A stretch of DNA of 8,503 bases from NCBI GenBank assembly GCA_016793685.1, contig JAEULX010000268.1, forward strand, positions 1 through 8,503, in the 5' to 3' direction. The DNA comes from Bradyrhizobiaceae bacterium (GTDB taxonomy: Bacteria > Pseudomonadota > Alphaproteobacteria > Rhizobiales > Xanthobacteraceae). The translations under genes were made by a program, and so were the position numbers. Below are positions 6,077-8,503 of the stretch, one piece after another (the first letter of the stretch is position 1; the number at the start of each line of letters is the position of its first letter). Under the pieces are notes generated by a model. It did no database searches. It was not told the DNA's origin and was given only the letters and a program-made list of their open reading frames with translations.

Positions 6077-6346
6077 TCAATGCAGCTGGAAAACGCCGTC
6101 GACGGACTTTATCTCGGCCGGCTTGATCAGCCGGGAGTGGGCCACGGTCACCGAATGTAACGCGCCCTCCAGTTTTTCCCGCCAGAAACCGAGAAACCGG
6201 TTGAGCTGCGGAAAGTGCGGGCACAGGTCGTATTCCTGCCAGACGTAGCTTTGCAGAAGCCAAGGATGATCCGGGCGCCGATAGAAGATGTGCGCCGTTG
6301 TCAGTCCGTAGCCACGAAGCTGCCGGGAGAAATCATGCGAGACCAT
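6077..6346 (-). CDS. usg: Usg family protein (89 aa)
   Basis: A small conserved alphaproteobacterial protein of unknown biochemical role; old annotations mention tryptophan biosynthesis without good support. The complete family pattern is present: MVSHDFSRQLRGYGLTTAHI at the start, YRRPDHPWLLQSYVWQEYDL, FPQLNRFLGFWREKLEG, LHSVTVAHSRLIKPAEI, and VDGVFQLH at the C-terminus. The start (CAT at 6344-6346 on the plus strand) has a strong GGAGG five bases upstream on the coding strand. There is no signal peptide or membrane segment, so it is probably cytoplasmic. It is divergent from groES across a 491-base control region and is followed by two strong hairpins. Proximity to groESL and a CIRCE-geometry palindrome about 90 bases upstream of its start raise the possibility of heat-linked expression. 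Confidence 0.92.
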   Translation of the reverse strand: MVSHDFSRQLRGYGLTTAHIFYRRPDHPWLLQSYVWQEYDLCPHFPQLNRFLGFWREKLEGALHSVTVAHSRLIKPAEIKSVDGVFQLH

Positions 6347-6411
6347 GCTGCCCTCCTGCGCTGACGGGGATAGCGTGCCTTACGCGGAATAGGCATTGCA
6401 AGCGCAAAGGG

Positions 6412-6426
6412 TAAACAAACTGTTTA
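6412..6426. promoter_or_regulatory. Palindrome TAAACA-AAC-TGTTTA upstream of usg
   Basis: A perfect 6-bp inverted repeat with a three-base centre, in one of the few AT-rich spots of the window, 66 bases before the usg start. The shape and size suit a dimeric repressor site. The regulator cannot be named, and AT-rich promoter DNA could produce this by chance. Confidence 0.25.
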
Positions 6427-6436
6427 ATTTCAGTAC

Positions 6437-6465
6437 GTTAGCAGCATCGAGCCGACGCTGCTAAC
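6437..6465. promoter_or_regulatory. Third CIRCE-geometry inverted repeat, between usg and groES
   Basis: GTTAGCAGC (6437-6445) and GCTGCTAAC (6457-6465) are perfect 9-bp arms 11 bases apart. The parts TTAGCA (6438-6443) and TGCTAA (6459-6464) are separated by 15 bases, exactly as in CIRCE (TTAGCACTC-N9-GAGTGCTAA). The inner CTC/GAG of CIRCE is not kept. It is either a diverged HrcA operator, a site for another regulator, or an RNA hairpin; no T-run follows on either strand. Confidence 0.35.
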
Positions 6466-6549
6466 AACCGGCGGAAAGAAGTCCACCCCCTCCGCCGCGG
6501 CCCCCCGGACCGCATTTGACAGCGTTTATTTTGCGCGGTTGGCGTCCGT

Positions 6550-6582
6550 GGGCCCGCGCTCCGTCCGGCGCCGAGCGGGCCC
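6550..6582. repeat. GC-rich inverted repeat upstream of groESL operators
   Basis: GGGCCCGC (6550-6557) pairs perfectly with GCGGGCCC (6575-6582), and two further wobble pairs are possible outside. No T-run follows on either strand, so it does not look like a classical terminator. It separates the usg-side control elements from the groESL operators. Confidence 0.4.
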
Positions 6583-6646
6583 GTGGGTTCGAATGCGGCA
6601 ACCGACCGCACCCGGCCAGGGGCGGCGGCTCGGCGCAGGCAGCCAC

Positions 6647-6673
6647 TTGGCACTTCGGGATAAACGGTGCTAA
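6647..6673 (+). promoter_or_regulatory. CIRCE-like HrcA operator 1
   Basis: TTGGCACTT, nine bases, CGGTGCTAA. Each half matches the CIRCE consensus (TTAGCACTC-N9-GAGTGCTAA) at 7 of 9 positions and the 9-9-9 spacing is exact. HrcA repressor binding here would reduce groESL transcription at normal temperature. Confidence 0.6.
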
Positions 6674-6680
6674 AGACGTG

Positions 6681-6707
6681 TTGGCAGTCGATCGAGGGGA
6701 GTGCCAA
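6681..6707 (+). promoter_or_regulatory. CIRCE-like HrcA operator 2
   Basis: TTGGCAGTC, nine bases, GAGTGCCAA. The halves match the CIRCE consensus at 7 and 8 of 9 positions with exact 9-9-9 spacing, and the arms are complementary at 8 of 9. It starts 34 bases after operator 1 and ends 17 bases before the -35 element of the sigma-32-like promoter. Confidence 0.7.
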
Positions 6708-6724
6708 ATTTTTACCGCCGTCCC

Positions 6725-6753
6725 CTTGAACGGCATTTTTCTTCGACCCATGT
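6725..6753 (+). promoter_or_regulatory. Sigma-32 (RpoH)-like promoter of groESL
   Basis: CTTGAA (6725-6730), preceded by CCC, and CCCATGT (6747-6753) with 16 bases between them fit the heat-shock sigma-factor pattern CCCTTGAA-N13-17-CCCCATnT. Transcription would begin near 6760, leaving a leader of about 78 bases before groES. No comparably good sigma-70 pair is seen; the TTGGCA arms of the CIRCE sites could serve as weak -35 elements. Confidence 0.55.
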
Positions 6754-6756
6754 GGC

Positions 6757-6789
6757 AGGCGAGCGGACCAGCGAGGTCTGTGCTCGCCT
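6757..6789 (+). other. Strong leader hairpin upstream of groES
   Basis: AGGCGAGC (6757-6764) pairs perfectly with GCTCGCCT (6782-6789). Within it GGACC (6765-6769) pairs with GGTCT (6775-6779, one G-U) around the loop AGCGA, leaving a two-base bulge. Its first bases overlap the predicted start site of the sigma-32-like promoter, so the complete stem forms only if transcription begins at or before 6757. Confidence 0.5.
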
Positions 6790-6837
6790 AGGATCGAAGC
6801 ACACACACATCATTTTTTGCAACGTCAGGAGGACAGC

Positions 6838-7152
6838 ATGCAATTCCGTCCGCTTCACGACCGCGTCGTCGTCAAGCGCATTGAGGCCGAGGAGAAGACC
6901 GCAGGCGGCATCATCATCCCGGACTCGGCGAAAGAGAAGCCGCAACAGGGCGAAGTCATCTCTGTCGGGCCCGGCGGGCGCGACGAGAGCGGCAAGCTCA
7001 TCCCGATCGACGTTCAGGTCGGCGACCGTGTCCTGTTCGGCAAGTGGTCGGGCACGGAGGTCAAGCTCGACGGCGTCGACTACCTCATCATGAAGGAAAG
7101 CGACATCATGGGGGTGCTGACCGGCGTGGAAACCAAGAAGAAGGCCGCGTAA
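6838..7152 (+). CDS. groES: Co-chaperonin GroES (104 aa)
   Basis: The 10-kDa ring lid of the GroEL folding chamber, in the cytoplasm. The full protein is present: MQFRPLHDRVVVKRIE at the start, the mobile loop EEKTAGGIIIPDSAKEKPQQG (about residues 16-36) with the hydrophobic GIII tripeptide that docks on GroEL, GEVISVGPGGRD, VGDRVLFGKWSGTEVKLDG, and YLIMKESDIMGVL near the end; KKKAA follows. Length is normal. The ATG at 6838 has a strong AGGAGG (6827-6832) five bases upstream; a frame seven codons longer exists but lacks this placement. Upstream are two CIRCE-like operators, a sigma-32-like promoter and a leader hairpin, so expression should rise on heat shock. groEL follows after 146 bases in the same direction. 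Confidence 0.98.
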   Translation: MQFRPLHDRVVVKRIEAEEKTAGGIIIPDSAKEKPQQGEVISVGPGGRDESGKLIPIDVQVGDRVLFGKWSGTEVKLDGVDYLIMKESDIMGVLTGVETKKKAA

Positions 7153-7176
7153 TCGCACCCGGGTTCGTCGTCCCAA

Positions 7177-7195
7177 GAGCGCCGGCAGAGCGCTC
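7177..7195 (+). other. Hairpin in the groES-groEL spacer
   Basis: GAGCGC (7177-7182) pairs with GCGCTC (7190-7195) around a seven-base loop, 25 bases after the groES stop. There is no T-run, so full termination is unlikely. It could slow 3' decay of a groES-only mRNA or mark a processing point; heat-dependent cleavage between groES and groEL is known in Agrobacterium tumefaciens. Confidence 0.4.
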
Positions 7196-7255
7196 CTGCA
7201 AGACCGAACTCAGAAAAACATCATCATCATCGCCCTGGATCGCGGAGACGGCGCC

Positions 7256-7288
7256 TATCGCCGCTTCGCAATGAGGCGATAAGCGGAG
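7256..7288 (+). promoter_or_regulatory. Mutually exclusive stems at the groEL ribosome binding site
   Basis: Stem A: TATCGCC (7256-7262) with GGCGATA (7275-7281), seven pairs. Stem B: CCGCTT (7261-7266) with AAGCGG (7281-7286), continued by CGC (7267-7269) with GCG (7276-7278) past a two-base bulge. They share bases, so only one can form. Stem B covers half of the likely Shine-Dalgarno GGAG (7285-7288), which lies ten bases before the groEL ATG; stem A leaves it free. This suggests structure-dependent translation but has not been tested. Confidence 0.4.
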
Positions 7289-7298
7289 CAAAACAGAA

Positions 7299-8503
<1,205 letters not shown>

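Noticed and set aside
5683..6126. 147-codon frame with a plausible GGAGAGG before its ATG
   Set aside because: The apparent ribosome site and start codon are part of the 10-bp repeat end (GGATCATGCT), the body crosses a hairpin and a second repeat copy, and it overlaps the end of usg. No protein family is recognisable.
6438..6806. Open frames on both strands in the usg-groES control region
   Set aside because: They overlap the CIRCE-like operators and the promoter and have no recognisable product or good ribosome binding site.
7219..7230. Four CAT repeats in the groES-groEL spacer
   Set aside because: Too short to be a meaningful tandem repeat or phase-variation tract, and not inside a reading frame.

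Overview
The window looks like chromosomal DNA of a GC-rich alphaproteobacterium of the Hyphomicrobiales (Bradyrhizobium/Xanthobacteraceae-like). The basis is strongly G/C-biased third codon positions, an Usg-family gene next to groESL, HrcA/CIRCE-type operators with a sigma-32-like promoter before groES, and intergenic repeats of the CCCGGATCAAGTCC and GAAAATGC types that I know from this order. I could not run a database search, so family names rest on motifs.

Layout. (1) Positions 1-435: the 3' end of a large serine recombinase, abutting the 3' end of a tRNA-Gln(UUG) gene on the other strand. This is the edge of an integrated element lying to the left. (2) 436-877: no gene; hairpins and a short alphaproteobacterial palindrome. 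(3) 878-3537: a two-gene operon with overlapping ATGA, encoding a 595-aa acyl-CoA dehydrogenase (DmdC-like architecture) and an HSDL2-like short-chain dehydrogenase. (4) 3641-4573: a zinc-dependent histone-deacetylase-like amidohydrolase. (5) 4671-5111: a small, probably exported protein, convergent with (6) 5126-5500 (-), a cyclophilin-like-fold protein. (7) 5501-6076: no credible gene; nested inverted repeats and two strong hairpins after usg. (8) 6077-6346 (-): usg. (9) 6347-6837: a control region with two CIRCE-like operators, a sigma-32-like promoter, a leader hairpin and a further CIRCE-geometry palindrome. (10) 6838-8503: groES and groEL, with groEL cut by the window end after 401 codons.

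How it fits together. The acyl-CoA dehydrogenase/SDR pair probably works on acyl-CoA substrates, and the deacetylase-like enzyme downstream could act on acylated lysines or small amides, though nothing in the sequence ties it to that pair. The groESL block appears to be under double heat-shock control: HrcA repression and RpoH activation. I see no convincing wholly new system. The points most worth checking are the HSDL2-like protein with alanine at the catalytic serine position, alternative RNA structures at the groEL ribosome binding site, a third CIRCE-geometry palindrome on the usg side, and a recombinase frame that stays open through the tRNA gene.
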